From Streptomyces hiroshimensis (GTDB lineage: Bacteria > Actinomycetota > Actinomycetes > Streptomycetales > Streptomycetaceae), in NCBI RefSeq assembly GCF_014650335.1, contig NZ_BMUT01000021.1:1-64000 (forward strand): 64,000 bases of DNA, given 5' to 3'. The notes under the pieces were generated by a model. It did no database searches, was not told the origin of the DNA, and saw nothing but the letters and a program-made list of their open reading frames with translations. Positions 47,630 through 55,156 of this stretch are shown here, piece after piece. A program made the translations under genes and the position numbers. Numbering within the stretch: the stretch's first letter is position 1; every line of letters begins with the position of its first letter.

Positions 47630-47648
47630 CGAACGTTAAGAACGTTCG
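47630..47648. promoter_or_regulatory. CGAACGTT palindrome between ligase and AraC genes
   Basis: CGAACGTT-AAG-AACGTTCG is a perfect inverted repeat (8-bp arms, 3-bp centre), 70 bp before the AraC ATG. A probable operator; the binding protein is unknown, though AraC itself is the nearest candidate. Confidence 0.6.
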
Positions 47649-47718
47649 CCCCCGATCGGCATGACCGGAACCGTCGGCCCCACTGACCCCGGCGCTCAAC
47701 GGAGTTACCGTCATCCGT

Positions 47719-48765
47719 ATGACGAGTCGCACGATCACCGTGCACCACGTACGCGCCACCCTCACCGGCCCCCGGCGACTCGGCATCGACACCGTGCCCC
47801 TCCTGCAGAGCGCCCGCATCCCCCCGCTGCTCCTCGGCGACGCCCACGCGCGCGTGGCGCCCGAGCAGTTCGCCCGCCTGGTCACCGCCATCCGGCACGC
47901 CACCCGCGACGAGTTCCTGGGCCTGGGGCCCGAGCCCAGCCGGCCCGGCACGTTCGCGATGATGTGCCACGCGAGCATCGGCTGCCCCGACCTCGGCGCG
48001 GCCCTGCGCCGCGCCACCCGCTTCTACGGCCTCTTCCCCGGCGGTCCCGACCTCGCCGTCGAACGCACCGGCCCCGACGCCGCGTTCGCCGTGCGCACCG
48101 ATCTGCGGGCGCTCGCCGAGGCGCCCTTCGCCGCGGAGTGCCTGGTCCTGATCTGGCACCGCCTGACGAGCTGGCTCATCGGCCGCCGGATCCCCCTGCG
48201 CTGGGCGGAGTTCGCGCACCCGGCGCCGCCGTACGCGGGCGAGTACGGCCTGCTGTTCGGCTGCCCGGTCCGCTGCGGCGCGCCGCGCACCCGCGCCGGG
48301 TTCGACCCGCGCTGGCTGGCGGCGCCCGTCGTCCGGGACGAGGGCGCCCTGGCGGAGCTGCTGCGGCGCGCGCCCGCCGGGCTGCTCGACCGCCGCGAGT
48401 ACGGCACGACGGTCGCCGAGCAGGTGCGGCACGCCCTGGCGCGGGCGCTGCGGGAGGGCCCGCAGCGCCGGGCGGCCCGGCTGCCGGAGGTGGCGCAGCT
48501 CGCGGCGCGGCTCGCGGTCAGCCCGGCGACGCTGCGGCGGCGGCTGAACGAGGAGGGCACGTCCTACCGGCGGCTGCGCGATCAGGTGCTGCGGGAGGCG
48601 GCGGTGGCGGGCCTGGCGGAGGGGCGGGAGCCGATCGCGGAGCTGGCGGCGCGGCTGGGCTTCTCCGAGGACACCGCCTTCCACCGCGCGTTCCGCCGCT
48701 GGACGGGCACCACGCCGGGCGCGTACCGCCTCCTGGACGTGCACGAGCGGGGTCAGCAAAGCTGA
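47719..48765 (+). CDS. AraC family transcriptional regulator
   Basis: A 348-residue regulator of the OruR/ArgR2-like AraC class. The N-terminal domain (about 15-220; AraC_binding_2-like, with PEQFARLVTAIRHATRDEFLGLG) is followed by the C-terminal double helix-turn-helix (about 255-338: VAQLAARLAVSPATLRRRLNEEG, then IAELAARLGFSEDTAFHRAFRRWTG). Such regulators often respond to fatty acids or related small molecules, and the gene is flanked by an acyl-CoA ligase and a lipase. The ATG at 47719 lies 70 bp after a palindrome. Confidence 0.85.
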   Translation: MTSRTITVHHVRATLTGPRRLGIDTVPLLQSARIPPLLLGDAHARVAPEQFARLVTAIRHATRDEFLGLGPEPSRPGTFAMMCHASIGCPDLGAALRRATRFYGLFPGGPDLAVERTGPDAAFAVRTDLRALAEAPFAAECLVLIWHRLTSWLIGRRIPLRWAEFAHPAPPYAGEYGLLFGCPVRCGAPRTRAGFDPRWLAAPVVRDEGALAELLRRAPAGLLDRREYGTTVAEQVRHALARALREGPQRRAARLPEVAQLAARLAVSPATLRRRLNEEGTSYRRLRDQVLREAAVAGLAEGREPIAELAARLGFSEDTAFHRAFRRWTGTTPGAYRLLDVHERGQQS

Positions 48766-48901
48766 GCTTTCCGGTCAGCTTCTTTCCTACCCGTCAGTCA
48801 CTACGGTCTCCCCGACTCCCGCCGTCCCCGGGGAGTTTCGCGGGCGTGATCCGCGACGAGACATGAGTGACCCGTCACCACCTCACTGCCGGGAGAGCCG
48901 C

Positions 48902-50068
48902 ATGCACTTGCGTAGGCACCTGCGTACGAAGGCCTGGGCCGCCGTCGCCGCACTGGCCGTCTCACTGGGCTTCGCGGGCGCGGCCGGCGCCGCCGGGCCC
49001 GCGTCCGCCGCCGGACCGGGTGACATCGTCACCTCCTCACCCACCTCCTTCCACCCGCTGCCCGGCCAGCCCACCGGCACCAGGGCCTGGCACGTCACCT
49101 ACCGCTCCACCACAGCCAAGGGCGCCCCCAACGTCGTCTCCGGGACGGTGATCGTCCCCCAGGACGGCAGAAAGGGGCCGCGCCCGCTCGTGACGTACGC
49201 CGTGGGGACGGTCGGGATCGCCGACCAGTGCGCCCCCTCGGCCGGCTTCCCGTACGGGACGACGGCGGAGGCCAATCTGATCCAGCAGCTGACGCTGCGC
49301 GGCTGGGCGGTGGCCGTCACCGACTACGAGGGCCTCGGGACGCCCGGCGACCACACGTACACCGTCGGCCGCGCGGAGGGCCATGCCGTCCTCGACGCGG
49401 CCCGCGCCGCCCTGCGGCTGCCGGAGGCCGGGCTGGCCGAGGGCTCCCCGGTCGGCATCATGGGCTACTCGCAGGGCGGGCAGGCCGCGGGCTGGGCCGC
49501 CGAGCTGCACGCGTCGTACGCCCCCGAGCTGAACCTCAAGGGCACGGCCGCGGGCGGCGTCCCCGCCGACCTCCTGAAGGTCGCGGAGTTCAACGACGGC
49601 GGCATCGGCGCGGGCCTGGTCCTCATGGGCGCGATCGGGCAGAACGCGGCCTTCCCCGAGCTGGACCTCGGCTCCTACCTCAACGGCAAGGGCCGGCAGC
49701 AGGTCGACTTCCTCAAGAAGCACTGCGTGGCCGTCGACGCCGCCGCGAGCCTGTTCAAGCGGATCTCCGACGTGACGGTCAGGAACCCGCTGAACGAGGC
49801 GGACTGGCAGCGCGTGCTGCACGCCTCCGACCTCGGCACCCGCGCCCCCGACCGGCCCGTCTACCTCTACCACGGCACCGCCGACGAGCTCATCCCGTAC
49901 GCGGGCGCGCGGCAGCTGCGCGCCGACTGGTGCACGAAGAACGCCACCGTGCAGTGGAAGGCGCTGCCGCTGGCCGGGCACGTCACCGGGGTGATCGCGG
50001 AATCCGCCCCGGCGGCGGGCTGGCTCGCCGACCGGTTCGCCGGCAGGCCCGCGGCAGGCAACTGCTGA
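48902..50068 (+). CDS. Secreted triacylglycerol lipase (LIP family)
   Basis: A 388-residue secreted alpha/beta hydrolase. The signal peptide (about 1-38) has RRHLRTK and an Ala-rich core. TDYEGLGTPGDHTY and GYSQGG (188-193) with nucleophile Ser190 are typical of the secretory lipase family; Asp in HGTADELIP (near 322) and His in AGHVTG (near 363) complete the triad. It should release fatty acids from lipids outside the cell, supplying the neighbouring acyl-CoA ligases. The ATG at 48902 has GGGAGAG before it. The stop starts a 14-bp repeat. Confidence 0.88.
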   Translation: MHLRRHLRTKAWAAVAALAVSLGFAGAAGAAGPASAAGPGDIVTSSPTSFHPLPGQPTGTRAWHVTYRSTTAKGAPNVVSGTVIVPQDGRKGPRPLVTYAVGTVGIADQCAPSAGFPYGTTAEANLIQQLTLRGWAVAVTDYEGLGTPGDHTYTVGRAEGHAVLDAARAALRLPEAGLAEGSPVGIMGYSQGGQAAGWAAELHASYAPELNLKGTAAGGVPADLLKVAEFNDGGIGAGLVLMGAIGQNAAFPELDLGSYLNGKGRQQVDFLKKHCVAVDAAASLFKRISDVTVRNPLNEADWQRVLHASDLGTRAPDRPVYLYHGTADELIPYAGARQLRADWCTKNATVQWKALPLAGHVTGVIAESAPAAGWLADRFAGRPAAGNC

Positions 50069-50112
50069 CGGGCAACTGCTGACGGGCAACTGCTGACGGG
50101 CGACCGCTGATG
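50057..50112 (+). repeat. 14-bp tandem repeat at the lipase stop, 3 perfect and 1 degenerate copies
   Basis: GGCAACTGCTGACG occurs at 50057-50070, 50071-50084 and 50085-50098, and GGCGACCGCTGATG at 50099-50112. The lipase TGA (50066-50068) is in copy 1, and TGA recurs 14, 28 and 42 bp later, that is in all three reading frames. Confidence 0.95.
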
Positions 50113-50117
50113 CACGC

Positions 50118-50152
50118 CGAGCGCTGGACCGGGCTTTCCGGTTCAGCGCTCG
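50118..50152. terminator. Bidirectional terminator between lipase and second ligase
   Basis: Arms CGAGCGCTGGACCGG (50118-50132) and 50138-50152 have one mismatch and a GCTTT loop. The stop of the ligase lies in the right arm. Confidence 0.85.
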
Positions 50153-52041
50153 TACAGCCGCTCCACCTCCTGTGCGAAGTCCCGGGCGATGACCTCCCGC
50201 TTGAGCTTCATGGACGGCGTGAGGTGGCCGGCCTCCTCCGTGAAGTCCACGGGCAGGACGGCGAAGCGCCGAATCGACTCCGCCCGCGAGACCAGGGCGT
50301 TCGCGTCGTCCACCGCCGTCTGCAGCTCGGCGAGCAGTTCGCCGTCCCGCGCCAGCTCCTCCGGCGGCAGGCCCTCCTTCCCGTGCATGCGGCACCAGTG
50401 GGCGACGCCGTCGGCCTCCAGGGTCACGAGGGCGGTGACGTAGGGGCGGTTGTCGCCGGTGACCATGCACTGGCCGACGAGGGGGTGCGCGCGCAGCCGG
50501 TCCTCCAGCGGCGCGGGGGCGACGTTCTTGCCGCCGGAGGTGACGATCAGCTCCTTCTTGCGACCGGTGATGGTCAGGTAGCCGTCCGCGTCGAGCGCGC
50601 CCAGGTCCCCGGTGGGGAACCACTCCCCCGGCGCCGCGGGCACCGCCTTGCCCAGCTCGCCGTCCCAGTACCCGGCGAAGACGTGCCCGCCGCGCAGCAG
50701 CACCTCACCGTCCTCCGCGATCCGCACGGCGCCGCCCGGCAGCGGCCAGCCGACCGTGCCGATGCGGGGGCGGTGCGGCGGGGTGACGGTGGCGGCGGCC
50801 GTGGTCTCGGTGAGGCCGTAGCCCTCGAAGACCTCGATGCCCGCACCCGTGCAGAAGGCCGCGAGGCGCTCGCCGAGCGGGGAGCCGCCGCTGAGCACGT
50901 AGCGGACCTCGCCGCCGAGGGCGGCCCGGATCCGCCGGTAGACCAGCGGGTCGTACAGGGCGCGGGCCGCGCGCAGCCCCGGGCCGGGCCCCGGGCCGGT
51001 GCCGTGCCGGCGGGCCTCCTCCGCCTCGCCCCAGCGCCGGGCGACGGAGGCGGCCCGGTCGAAGGAGGCGGCGCGGCCCAGCTTCTCGGCGGTCGCGCGG
51101 CCGGTGTTGTAGACCTTCTCCAGCACGTAGGGGATCACGAGCAGGAAGGTGGGGCGGAAGCCGGCGAGGTCCGCGAGCAGGTCCTCGGTGCGCAGGGAGG
51201 GGGCGTGGCCCACGCGGACGCGGGCGCGCATGCAGCCGACGGCGACGGTCCGGCCGAAGACGTGCGAGAGGGGCAGGAAGAGGAGCGTGGCGGCGGGCTT
51301 CTTGCTGACGGCCTTGAAGACGGGGTGCAGCAGCTCGGTGGAATTGTCGACTTCGGTGAAGAAGTTGGCGTGGGTGAGGACACAGCCCTTGGGACGGCCG
51401 GTGGTGCCCGAGGTGTAGATGAGGGTGGCGATGTCGTCGGGGCTGCGGGTGGCCCGGGCCTCGGTGACGGCCGTGGCGGGCAGGGCGCGGCCCGCGGCCA
51501 TCAGGCGGGGGACGGCAGCCTCCGCGGCCTCCCCCGCGTCGAACTCCCACAGGTGGGCCAGGCCCGGGAGGGATGCGCGCCCGGCCTCCACCAGCCGCGT
51601 CTGCTCCGGGCCCTCCACGACGCAGGCGGCGGCCCCGGAGTCGTGCAGGATCCAGCGGACCTGCGCGGCGGAGGAGGTGGGGTAGACGGGGACGGTGACG
51701 AGACCCGCGGCCCAGGCGGCGAAGTCCAGGAGCGTCCACTCGTAGCGGGTGCGGGCCATGATCGCGAGCCGGTCGCCGGGCCGCAGCCCATGGGCGATCA
51801 GGCCCTTGGCGGTGGCGAGCACCTCGGCGGCGAAGGTGGCGGCGCTGACGTCGCGCCAGGTGCCGTCGGGCTGCTTCCGGCTGAGGACGGGGTCGGCGGG
51901 GGCCTCGGCGGCGTTGTCGAAGGGCAGGTCGCCGAGGGACCCCCGGGACACGGGCGGGGCGAGCGGCGGGAGGGACGCCTCGCGGACGACTCCCCCGACG
52001 AAGGTGACGCGGGGTGGGGCTGCGCTGTGCGGTACGGACAC
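50143..52041 (-). CDS. AMP-forming long-chain acyl-CoA ligase (second copy)
   Basis: A 632-residue adenylate-forming enzyme of the FadD15-like type. YTSGTTGRPKG (209-219), GYGLTETTAAATV, and the hinge GRKKELIVTSGGKNVAP are intact. LPLSHVFGRTVAV is typical of long-chain ligases. GTG start at 52041 with AGGGAG upstream. It shares layout and many motifs with the ligase at 45581-47326, so they are paralogues. Its gene is preceded on the same strand by a TetR gene, from which a 21-bp inverted repeat separates it. Confidence 0.88.
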   Translation of the reverse strand: MSVPHSAAPPRVTFVGGVVREASLPPLAPPVSRGSLGDLPFDNAAEAPADPVLSRKQPDGTWRDVSAATFAAEVLATAKGLIAHGLRPGDRLAIMARTRYEWTLLDFAAWAAGLVTVPVYPTSSAAQVRWILHDSGAAACVVEGPEQTRLVEAGRASLPGLAHLWEFDAGEAAEAAVPRLMAAGRALPATAVTEARATRSPDDIATLIYTSGTTGRPKGCVLTHANFFTEVDNSTELLHPVFKAVSKKPAATLLFLPLSHVFGRTVAVGCMRARVRVGHAPSLRTEDLLADLAGFRPTFLLVIPYVLEKVYNTGRATAEKLGRAASFDRAASVARRWGEAEEARRHGTGPGPGPGLRAARALYDPLVYRRIRAALGGEVRYVLSGGSPLGERLAAFCTGAGIEVFEGYGLTETTAAATVTPPHRPRIGTVGWPLPGGAVRIAEDGEVLLRGGHVFAGYWDGELGKAVPAAPGEWFPTGDLGALDADGYLTITGRKKELIVTSGGKNVAPAPLEDRLRAHPLVGQCMVTGDNRPYVTALVTLEADGVAHWCRMHGKEGLPPEELARDGELLAELQTAVDDANALVSRAESIRRFAVLPVDFTEEAGHLTPSMKLKREVIARDFAQEVERLYER

Positions 52042-52130
52042 GTGCGGCTCCCTACTGGGCGGTAAGTGGCGGCAATCTACGCCTCGGGAGCCACTCGCTC
52101 CAGACCGCCGCACCCCCTTCCGGCCGCGGC

Positions 52131-52201
52131 GGGAACCGCGAGGCGGCCCGCCGCCGCGCCGCAAGGGCGCACAGCGCCGGGCGGGCCGCCTCGCGGTTCC
52201 C
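52131..52201. repeat. 21-bp perfect inverted repeat downstream of the TetR gene
   Basis: 52131-52151 and 52181-52201 are exact reverse complements (GGGAACCGCGAGGCGGCCCGC) with a 29-bp spacer. On the minus strand it begins 33 bp after the TetR stop. It may be a terminator or a protein-binding site before the ligase start. Confidence 0.85.
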
Positions 52202-52233
52202 GGACTCCGCCGACGCCGACGCCGACACCGGCG

Positions 52234-52932
52234 TCAGGCGCGGGCGGGCGCCCAGCGCCGCCCGTTCCGCAGGTTCTCCAGCCCCGTCCAGGCGAAGTTC
52301 ATCAGCGTCTCCGCCGTCTGCCGTTCGCAGGAGGCGGCGCCGTCGCGCCCGTTGGACCACCCGGCGAGCGACTCGGCCGCGCCCACCAGGGCGTGGGCGA
52401 GCCCGGCGACCTCGACCTCGGGCAGCGGCTCGGGGCAGCCGCCGGCCTCGGCCGTCTCCGTGATCAGCCGGGTGACGACGTCCACGAGCCGCTGCCGCAG
52501 GGCGGCCACCTCCAGCGCGAACGGCTCCCCGTGGGTGCGCGCCTGGCAGTGCAGGACCGCCCAGCCGTCGGGGTGCGCGGCGGTGTGCGCGAAGAACCCG
52601 CGCAGCCCGTTCCACAGCCGCCGGTCGGCCGGGGCGCCCGGGTCCACGGACGCCTGGACGGCCGCGATGAGCGCCTCGGCCTCGCGCCGGATGCAGGCGC
52701 TGAAGAGGTCTTCCTTCGAGTGCAGGTAGAGGTAGACCAGGGGCTTGGACGCCCCGGCCAGCTCGGCTATCTCGTCCATCGACGCGGCCCGGTACCCGCG
52801 CCGCGCGAAGACGGCCACGGCGGCGTCGAGCATCTGGCGCTCGCGCACCTCCCGCGGCATGCGCTTCGTCCTGCCCCTCGGCTTCCCCTGGGCCTGAAGT
52901 ACGTCGGTCTGTGCAGCATTCACGACAAACAT
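52234..52932 (-). CDS. TetR family transcriptional regulator
   Basis: A 232-residue regulator. An N-terminal extension (1-30) precedes the TetR helix-turn-helix (about 33-78: MLDAAVAVFARRGYRAASMDEIAELAGASKP, then LVYLYLHSKEDLF). The C-terminal ligand domain is not assignable to a subgroup. Its own upstream region holds a TTACC-GGCA-GGTAA operator, the form used by many fatty-acid or acyl-CoA-responsive TetR proteins. With the downstream acyl-CoA ligase, control of lipid metabolism is likely. ATG at 52932. Confidence 0.88.
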   Translation of the reverse strand: MFVVNAAQTDVLQAQGKPRGRTKRMPREVRERQMLDAAVAVFARRGYRAASMDEIAELAGASKPLVYLYLHSKEDLFSACIRREAEALIAAVQASVDPGAPADRRLWNGLRGFFAHTAAHPDGWAVLHCQARTHGEPFALEVAALRQRLVDVVTRLITETAEAGGCPEPLPEVEVAGLAHALVGAAESLAGWSNGRDGAASCERQTAETLMNFAWTGLENLRNGRRWAPARA

Positions 52933-52950
52933 CCCTCCGCCCCCGTCACG

Positions 52951-52964
52951 TTACCGGCAGGTAA
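52951..52964. promoter_or_regulatory. TetR-type operator upstream of the TetR gene
   Basis: TTACCGGCAGGTAA is a perfect 5-bp-arm palindrome, 8-bp arms with one mismatch when extended to ACGTTACC/GGTAATGT. It lies 19 bp before the TetR ATG. Confidence 0.7.
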
Positions 52965-53083
52965 TGTTACGGGGTGGAGGGATGCGGGGTAGGGCCGTTC
53001 GGTCCACTCCCTACGGACGAGTCAGTCAAGATCCCGTCAGGCGGCCGCGGACCGGCCCCGTCGGACGGCCGGAACCCGGCCCG

Positions 53084-54415
53084 TCACGCCGCCACGGGCT
53101 GGGGCTGAACGTCCACACGGGACTCGCCGTCCTCCAGGTGGGAACCGTCGGCCGACGCGTACGCCGCGCGGTCCAGGATCCCCTCCCGGGAGGCCACCAG
53201 GATCGGGACGACCGACTGGCCGGCGACATTGGTGGCGGTGCGCATCATGTCCACGATCGGGTCGATCGCCAGCAGCAGACCCACACCCGCCATCGGCAGG
53301 CCCAGCGTCGACAGCGTCAGGGTCAGCATCACCGTCGCACCGGTCAGACCGGCGGTCGCGGCCGAGCCGATCACCGAGACGAAGGCGATCAGGATGTAGT
53401 CCTTGACCTCCAGCGGCACGTCGAAGACCTGGGCGACGAAGATCGCGGCGATGGCCGGGTAGATCGAGGCGCAGCCGTCCATCTTGGTCGTCGAGCCGAA
53501 CGGCACCGCGAAGGACGCGTACTCCTTGGGCACACCCAGGCGCTCGGTGACCTTCTGCGTCAGCGGCATCGTGCCGACCGAGGAGCGGGAGACGAAGGCC
53601 AGCTGGATGGCCGGCCAGGCGCCCTTGAAGAACTGCAGCGGGTTGACCTTGGCGACGCCGGCCAGCAGCAGCGGGTAGACGCCGAACAGCACGATGGCGC
53701 AGCCCACGTAGATGTCCGCGGTGAACGTCGCGTACTTGCTGAGCAGGTTCCAGCCGTACGTGGAGATGGCCGTGCCGACCAGGCCGAGCGTGCCCAGCGG
53801 GGCGAGCTTGATGACCCACCACAGGGCCTTCTGCAGCAGCTCCAGCACGGAGTGGCTGAGGGTGAGGACCGGCTTCGCCTTCTCGCCGGTCTTCAGGATC
53901 GCGACGCCCACGACCACGGCCATGAAGACGATCTGCAGGACCTTGAGCTCGGTGAAGGGCGTGACGATGTCGGTCGGGACGATCCCGGTGAGGAAGTCGA
54001 TCCAGGAGCCGTGCTTCTTGGGCTCGGCGCCGTCGGCGGCGGTCAGGCCGGTGCCCGCGCCCGGGTCGGTGAGCAGGCCGATGCCCAGGCCGATGACGAC
54101 CGCGATCAGCGACGTGATCATGAACCACATCAGGGTGCGGGTGGCCAGCCGGGCGGCGTTGGAGACGTTCCGCAGGTTGGTGATCGACACCAGGATCGCG
54201 AAGAACACCAGCGGCGCGATGACCAGCATCAGCAGCTGGACGAAGATGTCGCCGATCTTGCCCAGCGTGGTGGAGAGCCAGGAGATGTCACCGCTCTTGG
54301 CGGCCCAGCCGAGCAGGGCGCCGAGGACGAGACCGAGCAGGATCTGGGCCCAGAACGGGACGTTGGGTATGCGCCGGCGCGAGGACGCCGCGGAGGACGA
54401 GGGTGTCGATGACAA
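53084..54415 (-). CDS. Dicarboxylate/amino acid:cation symporter (SDF/DAACS family)
   Basis: A 443-residue GltP/DctA-type transporter with eight transmembrane helices and two re-entrant loops. The loop motif is FVSRSSVGTMPLT (about 265-277), the central PFGSTTKMDGC (about 300-310) replaces the archetypal NMDGT with KMDGC as in actinobacterial members, and DPIVDMMRTATNVAGQ (near 380-395) holds the substrate-binding Asp and Asn. It should import C4-dicarboxylates or acidic amino acids with Na+ or H+. The start is TTG at 54415 with GGAG seven bases upstream. Confidence 0.88.
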   Translation of the reverse strand: MSSTPSSSAASSRRRIPNVPFWAQILLGLVLGALLGWAAKSGDISWLSTTLGKIGDIFVQLLMLVIAPLVFFAILVSITNLRNVSNAARLATRTLMWFMITSLIAVVIGLGIGLLTDPGAGTGLTAADGAEPKKHGSWIDFLTGIVPTDIVTPFTELKVLQIVFMAVVVGVAILKTGEKAKPVLTLSHSVLELLQKALWWVIKLAPLGTLGLVGTAISTYGWNLLSKYATFTADIYVGCAIVLFGVYPLLLAGVAKVNPLQFFKGAWPAIQLAFVSRSSVGTMPLTQKVTERLGVPKEYASFAVPFGSTTKMDGCASIYPAIAAIFVAQVFDVPLEVKDYILIAFVSVIGSAATAGLTGATVMLTLTLSTLGLPMAGVGLLLAIDPIVDMMRTATNVAGQSVVPILVASREGILDRAAYASADGSHLEDGESRVDVQPQPVAA

Positions 54416-54632
54416 CGGAAGCTCCGGTTACAGACGGAAGAAAAAGGGCGTGAGGTGCCGGGGAAATCCGTTTGCGCAGGATCTCCGGCCGCGGTGGACA
54501 TGACGTCAGCGGCGACAACAGGCCGCGTTGACACAGCGGCAAAGATCGACGTGCAGGCGCGCCACGAGCACGGGGCCCGTGGGGAACGAGTGCGCTACTG
54601 CTGTCTTCATGTCCAATACGTTAACACTCGGA

Positions 54633-54649
54633 CTTTGAGGAGCTCAAAG
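54633..54649. promoter_or_regulatory. CTTTGAG palindrome upstream of the symporter gene
   Basis: Perfect 7-bp inverted repeat with a GAG centre, about 220 bp upstream of the symporter TTG start. A candidate operator; the regulator is unknown. Confidence 0.4.
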
Positions 54650-54701
54650 CTCTTCTTTGGGTTCGCGGACCTCTCGCGGGCCCCTCACGGGTGGCCGGAA
54701 A

Positions 54702-54750
54702 CGCCGGTGCCCCGGCGCAGAGCGGGAAGCTCCACGCCGGGGCACCGGCG
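54702..54750. terminator. Terminator after the DUF4229-like gene
   Basis: Perfect 16-bp arms (54702-54717 and 54735-54750, CGCCGGTGCCCCGGCG and complement) with a 17-nt loop, 25 bp downstream of the stop. Confidence 0.85.
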
Positions 54751-54774
54751 GAAATCGGGCAAACGTGACGAGGC

Positions 54775-55062
54775 TTACACCCGGTCTTCCTGACCGGCGT
54801 TGGCGTTGATCGCCGCCTTCGCCCGGTCCACGCGCTCGACGATCTGCACGGACATCGCATCGCGCTGCTTGCGCAGCAGCACCCAGCTCAGCGGCGCCGA
54901 CAGGACCAGCGCGAGCAGGACCATCCACAGGAAGTTCGAGTTGTTCGCGCCCAGCGGGATGACATGGGCGTAGCAGAGCACGTAGACGACCGCGAAGCAG
55001 CCGATGAGCAGGCCGAATCGCAGGGCGGTGTAGCGGAGCGACGCGTACTTCTGGCTACTCAC
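54775..55062 (-). CDS. Small two-helix membrane protein (DUF4229-like)
   Basis: A 95-residue protein: RYTALRFGLLIGCFAVVYVL (helix about 8-27), a short loop, then FLWMVLLALVLSAPLSWVLL (about 44-63) and a charged C-terminal helix RKQRDAMSVQIVERVDRAKAAIN. This is the pattern of the actinobacterial DUF4229 family; function unknown. I take the GTG at 55062 (MSSQKYAS) because GAGGAGAAGG precedes it; an upstream GTG at 55101 would add 13 residues. It lies downstream of mqnE on the same strand and may be co-transcribed. Confidence 0.75.
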   Translation of the reverse strand: MSSQKYASLRYTALRFGLLIGCFAVVYVLCYAHVIPLGANNSNFLWMVLLALVLSAPLSWVLLRKQRDAMSVQIVERVDRAKAAINANAGQEDRV

Positions 55063-55105
55063 GGGCGGGACCTTCTCCTCGACGACGACCGAAGGGGGCA
55101 CGTTC

Positions 55106-55133
55106 TTCAGTCAAACCGGTTCAGTCAAACCAG
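55106..55133. repeat. 14-bp direct repeat between mqnE and the DUF4229-like gene
   Basis: TTCAGTCAAACCGG (55106-55119) and TTCAGTCAAACCAG (55120-55133) differ at one base. It is in the mqnE 3-prime flank but does not include the mqnE stop (55157). Confidence 0.85.
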
Positions 55134-55156
55134 TACAGCACGCCCCGAAGTGGATC

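Larger units (their letters stand above)
54416..54774. other. Leader region of the symporter gene
   Basis: 359 bp with no gene. It includes the symporter promoter region, a CTTTGAG-GAG-CTCAAAG palindrome (54633-54649) and the terminator of the DUF4229-like gene at 54702-54750. The stretch around 54605-54665 is less GC-rich than its surroundings. Confidence 0.5.
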
